Positions 36,693 to 46,920 are shown, counted from the first letter of the stretch. The stretch is DNA of 64,000 nucleotides from Pseudemcibacter aquimaris (GCF_028869115.1 NZ_CP079800.1:1984001-2048000), one strand, 5' to 3'. Notes: generated by a model from the sequence alone, not told the origin. Numbers and translations: made by a program.

Positions 36693-39122
36693 TTAAGAAA
36701 TCCTGTCCATATCAAGTTCGATAATGGCTGTGGTGCCAACACCAACTTCACTTTCAAGTCTAAAACGACAGTTATGCATGGTAACAAGTTGGGTCACGAT
36801 GGCCAGCCCTAGCCCTGTGCCCTCTTCGTTTAATTCATGGTCATCCTGAATTTGCCCGAATGGGGTTAACACATGTTCAATGCGGTCTTCCGGGATACCA
36901 ATACCCGTATCCTTGATTTCAATTCTGCCAACTTCATCATTCAATTCCGCCGTAATCGTGATATCACCACCATTTTTGGTGAATTTAACCGCATTAGACA
37001 GCAAATTGATAAAGATCCGCTTACATGCTTGCTTATCGCCATAAAAAATAAATGGTTCTTCAATACCAGCTAATTGATTGTTAATTTTAATTTCTTTTGC
37101 ATCTGCCGCGCCCTGTATCATTTTCACAGTTTCGTTAATGCAAGCTTTGATATCAAAATCCACCTCGGCCAGTTGCATTTTACCGGCTTCAATTTTCGAT
37201 AGATCAAGCAAATCCTTAATTACATCGGCCAAATGGTTACCGCTGCTGTGAATATCTTCAAGATATTCTCTATATTTCAGTTGTGGAATGGCGCCGTATA
37301 CTTCGGATTTCATCACGTCGGAAAACCCAATGATTGCATTTAACGGGGTTCTTAATTCATGACTGATATTCGCGAGAAATGTTGATTTCGCCTGATTGGC
37401 CTTGTGAGCCTGTCTTTGGGAAATGATCAGTTTTTTTTCTGTTTCTTTTCTTCTGGCAATTTCACGACGCAAAATCATCACCCATGATAAAATTGCAAGT
37501 AACGCAATCGCTGATATTGCAATAATTCTATAGATCAATTCATTATTCTGACTCACCTCAACACGCAACGCCATCCAATTTCTGCTGATTTCGATTTTCT
37601 CAATTTCCGTCATGGAAATGATTGCCTTTTGCATGGAACTGGCTAGTAATGGCAATTCATTTCTAATTCCCATTGAAATTGCCGTTTGATATGGTGCATC
37701 ACCCGCAACAACAAGTCCTGCATACCCTTCTGCGGCCATATAATATGATGTGGTTGTAAGGTCACCGATATATGCATCAGCACTTCCGTTTGATACAAGC
37801 GACAAGGCCTCACCAATTGTATCCACCTCTATTATATTGATATTAGGGTAATCCTGCTTGATAAATTCGGTAACTGAAAAATCTTTAAGTTGCGCAATTG
37901 TCCTGCCGTTTAAGCCATTCATATTGCCAAAAAATTCACCCTCATCAAGTGCGAAAATCACATTGTTAAGCGATATATATGAATCCGTAAACTCAAGAAA
38001 ACGTCTACGTTCCGGCGTTGATACAATCGCCGAAAGCACGTCTGCTTCGCCTGCTTCAACTTTTGCCATTCCCTCTGGCCAATCTTTATTTCCAGCCCAC
38101 TGAAATGTTACATTTAATTTTTCTGCAATATTATCCAGATATGCCCCGGAAATACCCGAAATATTACCGTTTTCATCAATAAGTTCCAGCGGCACGATAA
38201 ACGGATCCGCAACAACCTGCACAACCGGATTATTCGCAAGCCAATTGCGTTCTTCTGCGGTTAATTCAAGTTCAGGGTTTAATTCATATTCTTGTTGCCA
38301 CCTGTTCGATAAATCCTGAAGTTCTTGTGATGAAATGGCCGCCATCCCTTTTTCCAGGATTGGAACAAGTTCCGGCCAGTCTTTGCGCACACCAAATCTT
38401 AATTCAATGTTTGATGCAAATTCCGGTAAATGATCGCGCCCAAGAACAGCAAGTCCCGGAATAAAATTTTTGGTAATTGCATAATTAGCAATCGGCAGCG
38501 TTACTGAAAAAACATCAATTTCACCGGCGGAAAGCGCGACGAGTGCCTCTTTAATATTTTCCTGAATAACCAAATTAAAATCGGGATAATCGCGTTTATA
38601 AATATCAAAATGGGCGAAATCCTCGATCACGCCAATTCTTTTGTCGGATAAATCATTTATAGAATTAATCGGATCGGATCCAGCGCGGCCGAAATACACC
38701 ATCGGTAAGGCAATATAAGCCTCGGTAAATTCAAGAAATTCTTCCCGTTCAGGTGATCTAACGACACTATGAAGGATATCGAGTTCTTTATTTGCGACTT
38801 TACCGCTTAATTCTTCCCATGAATAGCCATTGGTAAATTCAATGCGCACACCAATTTTTTCAGCAAGTAAATTAATATAATCAATGGAATATCCCGCGGG
38901 TTCACCGCCAAGGACAAAATCAAATGGCGGCCAGTCCATCTGGTTGGTCAGTCTTAAAACGGGGTGCTCTGCAATCCATGCTTTTTCAGCATCGGTTAAA
39001 CCGACAATATTCGTATCATCCTCTGCGTCCTGCGCCATAATTGAAACAGGAAAAACGGTCATAATAAATATTAGGAACAAATACCTAATGTTATTCATCC
39101 TCTTTTTAATGACATTGTTCAT
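36693..39122 (-). CDS. BvgS-like sensor histidine kinase with two periplasmic solute-binding domains
   Basis: This 809-aa protein starts with a signal peptide or anchor (NNIRYLFLIFIMTVFPVSIMAQ). Two family-3 solute-binding domains follow (about 45-275 and 285-520), each with an LRLTNQMDWPPFDF- or VQVVADPFIVPLELIDENG-type opening and a DxL...PERR/EFLEFT block. One TM helix is at about 538-558, then HisKA with H588 in ANISHELRTPLN, and HATPase_c with N710, DTGIGIP (738-744) and GTGLGLA. Unlike BvgS it has no PAS, receiver or Hpt domain, and no response regulator gene lies next to it. It probably senses a small periplasmic ligand; the partner is unknown. Confidence 0.92.
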   Translation of the reverse strand: MNNVIKKRMNNIRYLFLIFIMTVFPVSIMAQDAEDDTNIVGLTDAEKAWIAEHPVLRLTNQMDWPPFDFVLGGEPAGYSIDYINLLAEKIGVRIEFTNGYSWEELSGKVANKELDILHSVVRSPEREEFLEFTEAYIALPMVYFGRAGSDPINSINDLSDKRIGVIEDFAHFDIYKRDYPDFNLVIQENIKEALVALSAGEIDVFSVTLPIANYAITKNFIPGLAVLGRDHLPEFASNIELRFGVRKDWPELVPILEKGMAAISSQELQDLSNRWQQEYELNPELELTAEERNWLANNPVVQVVADPFIVPLELIDENGNISGISGAYLDNIAEKLNVTFQWAGNKDWPEGMAKVEAGEADVLSAIVSTPERRRFLEFTDSYISLNNVIFALDEGEFFGNMNGLNGRTIAQLKDFSVTEFIKQDYPNINIIEVDTIGEALSLVSNGSADAYIGDLTTTSYYMAAEGYAGLVVAGDAPYQTAISMGIRNELPLLASSMQKAIISMTEIEKIEISRNWMALRVEVSQNNELIYRIIAISAIALLAILSWVMILRREIARRKETEKKLIISQRQAHKANQAKSTFLANISHELRTPLNAIIGFSDVMKSEVYGAIPQLKYREYLEDIHSSGNHLADVIKDLLDLSKIEAGKMQLAEVDFDIKACINETVKMIQGAADAKEIKINNQLAGIEEPFIFYGDKQACKRIFINLLSNAVKFTKNGGDITITAELNDEVGRIEIKDTGIGIPEDRIEHVLTPFGQIQDDHELNEEGTGLGLAIVTQLVTMHNCRFRLESEVGVGTTAIIELDMDRIS

Positions 39123-39310
39123 GGGTCGTACACTCGAATATTACTTACCTGATATGACTACTATAAATTTATAAAACTTTATTTTTTGTTACTATAATAT
39201 TTAATTTGTAAAATAGCGAGTCTGAAGAAGGCCGATACGTTCCCCCAAAAACCGCCTTAAATCTTTATTCATGCTTTTGCTTTATTCTTTTTATATGAAA
39301 GGAATATGAC

Positions 39311-40108
39311 ATGTGCCGCTTTGTTGGTTACAAAGGAAATCCTATTACTGTCGCGGATCTTTTAATCAGATCCGAAAATTCCCTTATTGTCCAATCAATC
39401 GACGCAAAAGAAAGCATCAAACCTGTTAACGGTGATGGTTTTGGCCTTGGATGGTATCCGGAACATAGTGATCCTGAACCCGGTGTTTTCACCAGCATTG
39501 AACCGGCATGGAGCAACAGAAATTTAAGACGCCTATCTGAAAAAATTGTCACATCATGCTTTTTTGCCCATGTCAGGGACGCGACCATTGGCATGCCGGT
39601 CACGGAATTAAATTGCCATCCCTTCAGATATGGTAATTATCTTTGGATGCATAATGGATTTATCAATTCATTTAAATTAATCAGACGCAGATTAATGAAA
39701 GACCTTTCCGATGATGCCTTTAATTTAATTGAGGGCAATACCGATAGCGAATTTAGTTTCGCATACTTCTTAAATCAAATCGGGCTTGATAAAAACGCAT
39801 CTGCGGACACATTAGGCGCCAATATGATGTTGATGATTGAAAATCTGCGTCATGCATTAAGTGAACTTGAAATCACCGCCCATTCTATGCTCAATTTCGC
39901 CATGACGGACGGGGAAAATATTATTCTGACCCGTGCAACATGTGGTAAAATTGATGCGGCACCATCGCTTTATTATTCAGAAACCGATGACGCTGTTATC
40001 TTTGCCAGCGAACCTCTTAGCAAGGTACGTGAAAACTGGCGGAAATTACCAACCAATTCTGTTTTCGTGATTGATAAGAATAATTCGATAGAAATATTAC
40101 AGCTTTGA
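39311..40108 (+). CDS. Class II glutamine amidotransferase
   Basis: This 265-aa N-terminal-nucleophile amidotransferase resembles YafJ/EgtC: MCRFVGYKGNPITVADLL, where Cys2 becomes the catalytic N-terminal nucleophile. NGDGFGLGWYP, FFAHVRDATIGMPVTELNCHPF and WMHNGFI complete the glutaminase site. EgtC acts in ergothioneine synthesis, but no egtA/B/D genes are near, so that role is not claimed. GGAAT precedes the ATG. It is a single-gene unit. Confidence 0.9.
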   Translation: MCRFVGYKGNPITVADLLIRSENSLIVQSIDAKESIKPVNGDGFGLGWYPEHSDPEPGVFTSIEPAWSNRNLRRLSEKIVTSCFFAHVRDATIGMPVTELNCHPFRYGNYLWMHNGFINSFKLIRRRLMKDLSDDAFNLIEGNTDSEFSFAYFLNQIGLDKNASADTLGANMMLMIENLRHALSELEITAHSMLNFAMTDGENIILTRATCGKIDAAPSLYYSETDDAVIFASEPLSKVRENWRKLPTNSVFVIDKNNSIEILQL

Positions 40109-40261
40109 ACCGCCCAGATGTTCAATAACGAACACAATGATGTCCGAAAATGAACAGTTGCCACATATGCATTTTCATAACCCATTGAAAATTCATCATT
40201 TTCATTCTGGCATAATATTTGCTGTTATTCGGGAAGTATATTTATCAAAACTGGAACGAGC

Positions 40262-42724
40262 ATGTTAAACCATTATTTCAAAACGGCCTTACGCGGCATA
40301 TTAAAAGATAAACAATATTTCCTGATTAACGTCATCGGGCTTTCTGTTGCCTTAAGCATTGTGATCCTGATCGCATTATTTGTGCGTGATGAATTGGGAT
40401 ATGATAAATGGTTAACGGGTCACAACCGTATTTATAAATTAGAAGCAACCGCAACCCCGCCGGGCGGCGCACCGGTTAAGGTTGCCTATACCCCCGGTCG
40501 GATGGCACCAGAATTAAATACCCGTTTTGAAAATGAAATCGAACACGCTGTTCGCGTTTACCCCAATGAAACCTCGGTTCGCCGCGGAACGTCACAATTT
40601 AATGAAACCGTGCATTATGTTGACCAGGGCTTCTTTGATATTTTCAATATCCCTTTTAACATGGGAGCTAGCGACGCCGTGCTATCAAACAGCAACAACA
40701 TCGCAATAAGTAAATCTATGGCCACAAAATATTTTGGCACTGAAAATCCAATTGGCCAAATATTGGATATTAATCATTCCCCAAGCGCCAGTCGCATTGA
40801 TTATCAGGTCGTTGCTGTTTTTGACGATATCCCATCAAATAGCCATCTAAATTCAACTTTCATTGCCCTTCTCGATCCATCAAGATATGTGAACTGGCCA
40901 TGGGTTACAGAAGACTGGAATTCATTAACCAATCACACATATGTGAAATTTAATGAAACGGCGGACATTACGAGCTTTCAAAATAATTTCGCGAGCTTTA
41001 CAAGAACACTACCGATTACAGCAAATAATGACGCTGACAAAACACCGCGTTTTACATTCAGCATGATCAACGTTGCGGATATTCATTTAAAATCCACGGC
41101 ACTGCGCCCCCTTAAACCAGGCGGTGATATTAAAACGGTAAATACATTTTCAATGATCGCCATCTTGATTTTAATCATGGCGAGCATCAATTTCACCAAC
41201 CTTGCATCCGCACAAGCCATTAAAAAAGCAAAAGAAGTATCAATCCGCAAAGTCATGGGTGCAAATCGAAAACAGCTTATTGCCCAGTTCCTTGGTGAGA
41301 CTATATTAACAAGCTTCATCGCCATGATTATTGGCGTTGCAGTGGTGGAAATGTTGTTGCCACTTTATAATGATTTCTTAGGAAAAAATATTACCCTTTA
41401 CCCGTTAAGTAACCCACTTGAAGCCATCACCTTACTCGGGTTTAGTTTATTTGTTGGAATATGTGCCGGTTTTTATCCTGCATTTGTTTCATCATCCTTT
41501 AGACCGGCAAAAATCCTGCTTGCCAATAAATCCGATATCCCCGGTTCAACAAAACTGCGTCATATATTACTCGTTGTTCAGTTTACCATTTCAATCGGGC
41601 TTATCATTTCAACATTGATTATTTATGCGCAGACGCTTTATTCGCAAAATATCGACGCCGGATTTGAAAAAGAAAACAGAATTGTTCTTTCTGGTTCTGG
41701 GTTTAATCAGGTTGCCCCTGCATCCAAATTATTGAAAGAACAAATCGCCAATATTCCCGGTGTAAAATCGGTCGGTATTTCATCGGATAGTTTCCCAAAT
41801 CAATATGGTAATTTCGCGAATTTTTTATTGCCGGAAAGTAATAATGCCGAACCCGTAAACATCCAAACCATGTATATGGATGCAGATTTTCTTAAAACAT
41901 ATGGCGTGATACCGGTCGCAGGTCGTTTATTTTCAAATGATTTCATCGGTGATTTTGAAACCATTCCGGAAAATGACAATCTACCTATCACCCGTAGCGC
42001 CGTTGTTAACGAAGGACTGGTTAAACTTGCCGGTTATGAAAATGCAGATGATGCAATCGGTAAAGTCATCCGCGCGGCAAATGACCGCCCAATCGATATT
42101 ACAATTGTTGGCGTGGTTAATGATCTGCATACGGAATCAACCCGTCAAACACCTACCCCACAAGTTTACTTCGCAACCGAAGCAGGGCTTGATTTCATCA
42201 CCGTTCATTTAAATGATGCCTATAACGGTGAAATGGGCCAGCGTCTTGAACGAGTTTGGGGTCAAGTTCTTCCAGATGTGCCACTTATTTCTAACCTGAC
42301 GACAGATGTTTATGATGCGCTCTATATCGATGAAACGCGCCGCACGAAAATTTTCGCGACATTCTCATTGCTATCAATATTCATTTCAAGCATTGGATTA
42401 TACGGCCTTGCCGCATTCGTCGCCGAAAGCCGCACCCGTGAAATTGGCATTCGCAAGGTATTGGGGGCAACGGTACTGGATATCGTAAAACTGCTTATTA
42501 TTCAGTTTTCAAAACCAGTGCTAATTGCCAACATCATTGCCTGGCCTGTTGCTTATCTGAATATGGAAGAATGGCTTAGCACGTTCGCTTACCGGATTGA
42601 TATCAGCCTCGCTTACTTTTTATTCGCTGGCGGTATCACGTTATTGATTGCGTGGGGTGTCGTAATTGGTCACGCCCTAAAAATCGCCCGCGCCAATCCG
42701 GTTCATGCACTTCGTTCAAATTAA
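40262..42724 (+). CDS. FtsX/MacB-type ABC transporter permease (orphan)
   Basis: This 820-aa permease has duplicated halves. Residues about 20-40 are TM1 (YFLINVIGLSVALSIVILIA), followed by a MacB periplasmic domain. An FtsX block at about 290-410 holds SIRKVMGANRKQLIAQFLGE. After TM5 comes a second periplasmic domain and a final FtsX block (IGIRKVLGATVLDIVKLLIIQF). This architecture, with the opening NHYFKTALRGILKDKQYF, is typical of large permeases common in Bacteroidetes. No ATPase or membrane-fusion gene is adjacent, so its partner is elsewhere. A role in export or envelope mechanotransmission is inferred from the family. A terminator follows. Confidence 0.92.
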   Translation: MLNHYFKTALRGILKDKQYFLINVIGLSVALSIVILIALFVRDELGYDKWLTGHNRIYKLEATATPPGGAPVKVAYTPGRMAPELNTRFENEIEHAVRVYPNETSVRRGTSQFNETVHYVDQGFFDIFNIPFNMGASDAVLSNSNNIAISKSMATKYFGTENPIGQILDINHSPSASRIDYQVVAVFDDIPSNSHLNSTFIALLDPSRYVNWPWVTEDWNSLTNHTYVKFNETADITSFQNNFASFTRTLPITANNDADKTPRFTFSMINVADIHLKSTALRPLKPGGDIKTVNTFSMIAILILIMASINFTNLASAQAIKKAKEVSIRKVMGANRKQLIAQFLGETILTSFIAMIIGVAVVEMLLPLYNDFLGKNITLYPLSNPLEAITLLGFSLFVGICAGFYPAFVSSSFRPAKILLANKSDIPGSTKLRHILLVVQFTISIGLIISTLIIYAQTLYSQNIDAGFEKENRIVLSGSGFNQVAPASKLLKEQIANIPGVKSVGISSDSFPNQYGNFANFLLPESNNAEPVNIQTMYMDADFLKTYGVIPVAGRLFSNDFIGDFETIPENDNLPITRSAVVNEGLVKLAGYENADDAIGKVIRAANDRPIDITIVGVVNDLHTESTRQTPTPQVYFATEAGLDFITVHLNDAYNGEMGQRLERVWGQVLPDVPLISNLTTDVYDALYIDETRRTKIFATFSLLSIFISSIGLYGLAAFVAESRTREIGIRKVLGATVLDIVKLLIIQFSKPVLIANIIAWPVAYLNMEEWLSTFAYRIDISLAYFLFAGGITLLIAWGVVIGHALKIARANPVHALRSN

Positions 42725-42747
42725 GTGGTCTAATTAAAACGAATAAA

Positions 42748-42773
42748 GCCGGGCTATAACTAGCCCGGCTTTT
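42748..42773. terminator. Intrinsic terminator after the FtsX-type permease gene
   Basis: GCCGGGCTA and TAGCCCGGC form a 9-bp perfect stem with loop TAAC, followed by TTTT. It sits between two convergent genes and may serve both. Confidence 0.88.
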
Positions 42774-42776
42774 AAA

Positions 42777-43535
42777 TTAATAACTTTCATCCGCCATGAA
42801 TTTTCGCTCAGCGACAATTTGTTGGTAAATCACCCCCATGACAACAACAAAATAAACGGCAAACAAGCTACTTACTAGTGCATTTAGGAATTGGAATAAC
42901 GGGGATACATCTCCTGTTGCCTGCAGATCACCAAGCAAAATAGTCATAAGTAATAAGGACACAACCACCATTGGAATTACTGGCACAAGGACAGTGCCCA
43001 ATATTGCCCAGCGATTCCCTTTGGTCAGGTCTTTACTTCTATCAAGGGCAGCAAGTATTCCGATATTTTCTGCGAGCTTTGCCGGAATAGATAGATAAAG
43101 CGTCAGCATCACAATAATCCCTGGAATAATTAATAATAATAACCCAAGTACGGTTAAAATCATCGAAAGGATATATAATCCGATGACAGGGATAACCGCC
43201 TTAATTGCCCGGGATATATATGGGTATTCGCTAAATGAAATATCGTGGAATGATGCATGTGTTTTATCGAGCGTTATGATGATAAAAATTGCATATAAAA
43301 TATAATAAAATGCATAAATTGCTACAAATGGAACATCACCATTTTGTATAAATTCAAGTACCTCTGCTGGATCGCTTAAATCCACATTTTGATAAAACAA
43401 AATATAAGGAAGCGATGCAAGCAGTGCATAAAGAACAACTAGAACACCAAAAAACTGAAATTCATTTTTCATTACACGCACACCATCAGATAGCGCATTA
43501 AACACAGAAAATGTTTGATGATAACACAGAGACAT
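42777..43535 (-). CDS. Uncharacterised multi-span membrane protein
   Basis: This 252-aa protein has about six TM segments (FFGVLVVLYALLASLPYILF; VAIYAFYYILYAIFIIITLD; IGLYILSMILTVLGLLLLII; others). The motif LLIIPGIIVMLTLYLSIPA followed by AALDRSKDLTKGNRWAILG is shared by a broad group of membrane proteins related to glycerophosphodiesterase membrane domains. No catalytic residues are evident. It stands alone, convergent with the FtsX-type permease. Function unknown. Confidence 0.78.
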   Translation of the reverse strand: MSLCYHQTFSVFNALSDGVRVMKNEFQFFGVLVVLYALLASLPYILFYQNVDLSDPAEVLEFIQNGDVPFVAIYAFYYILYAIFIIITLDKTHASFHDISFSEYPYISRAIKAVIPVIGLYILSMILTVLGLLLLIIPGIIVMLTLYLSIPAKLAENIGILAALDRSKDLTKGNRWAILGTVLVPVIPMVVVSLLLMTILLGDLQATGDVSPLFQFLNALVSSLFAVYFVVVMGVIYQQIVAERKFMADESY

Positions 43536-43610
43536 AATTCCCCCTTCCTATAGTTATAATTTTTGGAAAGAATGTCTTACAATACCGTCACTGTCAAATG
43601 ATAGTTTTTA

Positions 43611-43985
43611 TTAAACGGCAATCAGCGCGGCCGTAACACGGCGCCCTTCGGATAGTAACACGTTATAGGTACGCGCGGCGGCGCCCGTGTCCATCATTTC
43701 AGGAACGATGCCTTTTTCCTTTAACCCAAGGCGAACCTCTTTCGGTAAGAATGCCATCCCTTCGCCCATGCCGATGATCAGCATTTCAATCTCGTCTTTA
43801 AATTCGATAATTTTTTCTAAGCTTTCTACGGTGATGTCTTCTTTTGATGTCACATCCCATGGGTAAAATCCTTTTGGTGTGATCAGCATACTTCCTTCAA
43901 AGCGGCTATCCCCCATACGAAAGCCCCCATTACCATAACCGGCAATGAAGGCTTCTTCACCAGATTTAATTTCTGAAAATTCCAT
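43611..43985 (-). CDS. Mth938-like (DUF498) protein
   Basis: This 124-aa protein of the DUF498/Mth938 fold is related to the mitochondrial complex I assembly factor NDUFAF3. Landmarks are GGFRMGDSRFEGSMLITPKG, EMLIIGMGEGMAFLPKEVR and VPEMMDTGAAARTYNVLLSEGRRV. It overlaps the secF stop by one base, the conserved alphaproteobacterial position after secDF. The function is not established in bacteria; a link to complex I assembly is by homology. Confidence 0.93.
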   Translation of the reverse strand: MEFSEIKSGEEAFIAGYGNGGFRMGDSRFEGSMLITPKGFYPWDVTSKEDITVESLEKIIEFKDEIEMLIIGMGEGMAFLPKEVRLGLKEKGIVPEMMDTGAAARTYNVLLSEGRRVTAALIAV

Positions 43986-44935
43986 TATCTGAATTGTTCC
44001 GGAATGATTTCTTTTCCGTCTTTGGTCATCTCTTCTTCCTCTTCACGGCGAATTTCAAACCAGAGTAATACTGGTGACGCAATGAATACAGATGAATAAG
44101 TACCAACGAAAATACCCCAGATCATCGCCGCTGTGAATCCTCTAATCGCTTCACCGCCAAGGAAATATAGTGAAGCAAGAGCGATTAAGGTCGTCACAGA
44201 TGTCATCACCGTACGGGCCAATGTTTCATTAAGACTAAAATTAATCAGTTCCGGCATTTCTTTCTTACGGTATTTGCGTAAATTTTCACGGATGCGGTCA
44301 TACACAACCACCGTATCGTTAAGCGAGTAACCAACAATGGTGAGGATCGCCGCAATAATAGAAAGGTTAAATTCCAATTGCGTTAAAGCAAACATACCAA
44401 TTGTCAAAATAATATCATGAACCAGCGCAATTACCGCCCCAAGGCCAAATTGCCATTCAAATCTGATCCAGATATAGAAAAGCACGGCACCAATCGCCAA
44501 ACCAACCGACATAATACCGGATTGGATAAGCTCTCCTGATACTACGCTACCTACTGATTCAGTACGTTGGAAAACAATATTGTCATCAACACCAGCTTCC
44601 AATGTCGATTGAACAAGATTAACAACTTCGTTCAGGGACATTGTTTCGTGTTCTTCAATACGGATCAAAATTTGATTATCCGCACCAAAGGTTTGAATGG
44701 AAACATCGCCCAGATCCAAATCACCTGTTAACCCCCTGATATGCGCAAGGTCAGCAGTTTTATCCAGATGTGCTTCAATAAGAAACCCACCTTTAAAATC
44801 GATACCGAAGTTAAGTTCTTTTGTGAAAAATAAACCAATTGATGCAACAATCATCAAAACAGAAAAAACATAAGCAATTTTTCTGAAATTAACGAAAGGA
44901 ATATTTGTGTCTTGTGGGACTAATTTAAGTAACAT
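43985..44935 (-). CDS. secF: Protein translocase subunit SecF
   Basis: SecF works with SecD to pull exported proteins through SecYEG using proton motive force. The 316-aa protein has TM1 followed by the hallmark LNFGIDFKGGFLIEAH, a periplasmic domain, and a C-terminal bundle with FTLTIVGYSLND-type sequence (AAILTIVGYSLNDTVVVYDRIRE) and SLNETLARTVMTSVTTL. It follows secD by 16 bases and overlaps the DUF498 gene. Confidence 0.97.
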   Translation of the reverse strand: MLLKLVPQDTNIPFVNFRKIAYVFSVLMIVASIGLFFTKELNFGIDFKGGFLIEAHLDKTADLAHIRGLTGDLDLGDVSIQTFGADNQILIRIEEHETMSLNEVVNLVQSTLEAGVDDNIVFQRTESVGSVVSGELIQSGIMSVGLAIGAVLFYIWIRFEWQFGLGAVIALVHDIILTIGMFALTQLEFNLSIIAAILTIVGYSLNDTVVVYDRIRENLRKYRKKEMPELINFSLNETLARTVMTSVTTLIALASLYFLGGEAIRGFTAAMIWGIFVGTYSSVFIASPVLLWFEIRREEEEEMTKDGKEIIPEQFR

Positions 44936-44951
44936 ATCAAATACCCTTCCC

Positions 44952-46568
44952 TTAAAGCTTCAAACTGGCGGGCTTTTTCTTACGTGCCCAGGTTACAATG
45001 AACAAACGTGAAAGGCTGACCGCTGTGAAGACGGATGTAAAGATACCCGCGGCAAGTGTCACCGCAAACCCCTTCACCGGGCCTGATCCAAATTGGAACA
45101 GAATAAGTGCCGCAATAAGCGTCGTTACGTTCGCATCCATAATGGTGCTAAACGCACGGCTATAACCCACATCAATACACGATAATACATTTTTACCACG
45201 ACGCAGTTCTTCGCGGATACGTTCAAAAATAAGCACGTTGGCGTCAACCGCCATACCGATCGTCAGAACGATACCGGCAATTCCCGGCAGCGTCAGCGTA
45301 GCGCCAAATAAGGACAACACACCAAAAATCATGAAGATATTGATAATCAAGGCCACATTGGCAATAACACCAAAGAAACCGTAACTTAAGACAATATAAA
45401 TCATCACGGCCGCAAGTCCGATAAGAGAGGCAATTTGACCTGCCGCCACACTATCCGCACCAAGGCCCGGCCCAACGGTACGTTCCTCAAGCAAATTGAG
45501 CGGCGCAGGAAGCGCACCCGCACGAAGCAGCAATGCCAGGTCATTTGCTTCTTCCACAGTGAAACTACCCATAATGATCGCCGATCCACCAAGGATGGCT
45601 GAATTAATGTTCGGCGCACTGATCACTTCGTTATCAAGAACGATGGCAAATGGTTTACCCACATTGGCGCGCGTCGCATCGGCAAACTGTTTCCCGCCTT
45701 TTGAATTGAAATTGATACTGACAGCCGGGCGACCATTTTCATCTGTGGAATAACTGGCGTTCACAAGATCTTCACCGGAAACCATCACTTCATCACGGAT
45801 CGCATATTGGAAAAGTGGTGCGCCATTTTCATCTTTTTCAAGGGATGGGTAAATGGTTGTGCGTGGCGGCACACGGCCACGATTAATATCTTCCTGACTA
45901 ACCGTAAGATTGGTCAGATGAAAGTTCATTTGTGCCGTTTCACTTAAGATATTTTTGAAATAAGTTGTATCTTCAACACCTGGCAATTGGATCAAAATGC
46001 GGTCAAGGCCATTTTGTTGAATGGTCGGTTCCTTGGTACCTGTGCCATCAATACGGCGGCGGATAACCTCAATTGACTGTTCAACAGATTGGATTTTCTT
46101 TTCTTCAATCGCACCTTCAGACATATTGATATTAATTACCGCGCCTGTTCCCTCTGCGATTTCAATATCTGGGGAACTTGCGCCGGTCATCAGGTCAATA
46201 CCAACCTGTGTCACTGTCCCTTGAATAATTTCAAGTGCACGGACACGGTCTTCCGGATTGGTAAGGGTAAAGATCAAACGATCGCCGTTTACACGGTAAC
46301 GATGACGAATTCTTTCATCACTTAATAGATCACGGATGGATTGTCCACGGTCAAGAAGCATGTTTGAAATAACACCGGCTGTGTCCACTTCCATCAAGAA
46401 ATGCGCACCACCCTGAAGGTCAAGACCAAGTGTCACCTGACTTGATGGCATAAAGCCCGGTAAATTTTCGATTTGTTCATCAGAAAGAAAATTCGGCACC
46501 GCAAGCATCACCCCGATAAGGGAAAATAGCGCAATTGAAATTACCTTCCATCTTGGAAAATCAAGCAT
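44952..46568 (-). CDS. secD: Protein translocase subunit SecD
   Basis: SecD is the larger partner of SecF. The 538-aa protein has TM1, then VTLGLDLQGGAHFLMEVD, a long periplasmic region with IQLPGVEDTTYFKNIL and GGKQFADATRANVG, and a C-terminal TM bundle. That bundle carries LPGIAGIVLTIGMAVDANVLIFERIREELRRG and SRAFSTIMDANVTTLIAALIL, the conserved proton-path region. Between yajC (19 bases upstream) and secF, it forms the usual operon. Confidence 0.98.
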   Translation of the reverse strand: MLDFPRWKVISIALFSLIGVMLAVPNFLSDEQIENLPGFMPSSQVTLGLDLQGGAHFLMEVDTAGVISNMLLDRGQSIRDLLSDERIRHRYRVNGDRLIFTLTNPEDRVRALEIIQGTVTQVGIDLMTGASSPDIEIAEGTGAVININMSEGAIEEKKIQSVEQSIEVIRRRIDGTGTKEPTIQQNGLDRILIQLPGVEDTTYFKNILSETAQMNFHLTNLTVSQEDINRGRVPPRTTIYPSLEKDENGAPLFQYAIRDEVMVSGEDLVNASYSTDENGRPAVSINFNSKGGKQFADATRANVGKPFAIVLDNEVISAPNINSAILGGSAIIMGSFTVEEANDLALLLRAGALPAPLNLLEERTVGPGLGADSVAAGQIASLIGLAAVMIYIVLSYGFFGVIANVALIINIFMIFGVLSLFGATLTLPGIAGIVLTIGMAVDANVLIFERIREELRRGKNVLSCIDVGYSRAFSTIMDANVTTLIAALILFQFGSGPVKGFAVTLAAGIFTSVFTAVSLSRLFIVTWARKKKPASLKL

Positions 46569-46587
46569 CGTTTAATCCAATAAATGT

Positions 46588-46920
46588 TTATTTTTTATCG
46601 TCGTTGGCCGGTTGAGTTTTGTCAATAACCTGCCCGATTGTTGAGCGAACGATTTTAACTTTAACATCAGTTGCGATTTCAACTTCAACATGATTGTCAT
46701 CTACAACCTTGCTGACTTTACCAACGATACCACCTGATGTAACCACTTTGTCACCGCGTTTCAAGGCGCCGACCATGGCTTGATGTTCTTTAGCGCGTTT
46801 TTGCTGCGGACGGATGAGCAAAAAGTAAAAAACAACAAAAATTAGTACAAATAGTAATAACCCCATAAGGCCACCATCACCACCCCCGGCTGTTTGTGCA
46901 TATGCTTCAGAAATAAACAT
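46588..46920 (-). CDS. yajC: Preprotein translocase accessory subunit YajC
   Basis: YajC is the small membrane partner of SecDF. The 110-aa protein has one TM helix (LMGLLLFVLIFVVFYFLLIRPQQKRAKEHQAM) with the conserved RPQQKR after it and a beta-rich cytoplasmic part (LKRGDKVVTSGGIVGKVSKV). It leads the yajC-secD-secF-DUF498 operon, divergent from the DUF815 ATPase. Confidence 0.97.
   Translation of the reverse strand: MFISEAYAQTAGGGDGGLMGLLLFVLIFVVFYFLLIRPQQKRAKEHQAMVGALKRGDKVVTSGGIVGKVSKVVDDNHVEVEIATDVKVKIVRSTIGQVIDKTQPANDDKK

Noticed and set aside
39311-40108. Ergothioneine gene egtC
   Set aside because: The fold fits, but no egtA, egtB or egtD lies nearby, so only the class II amidotransferase family is claimed.
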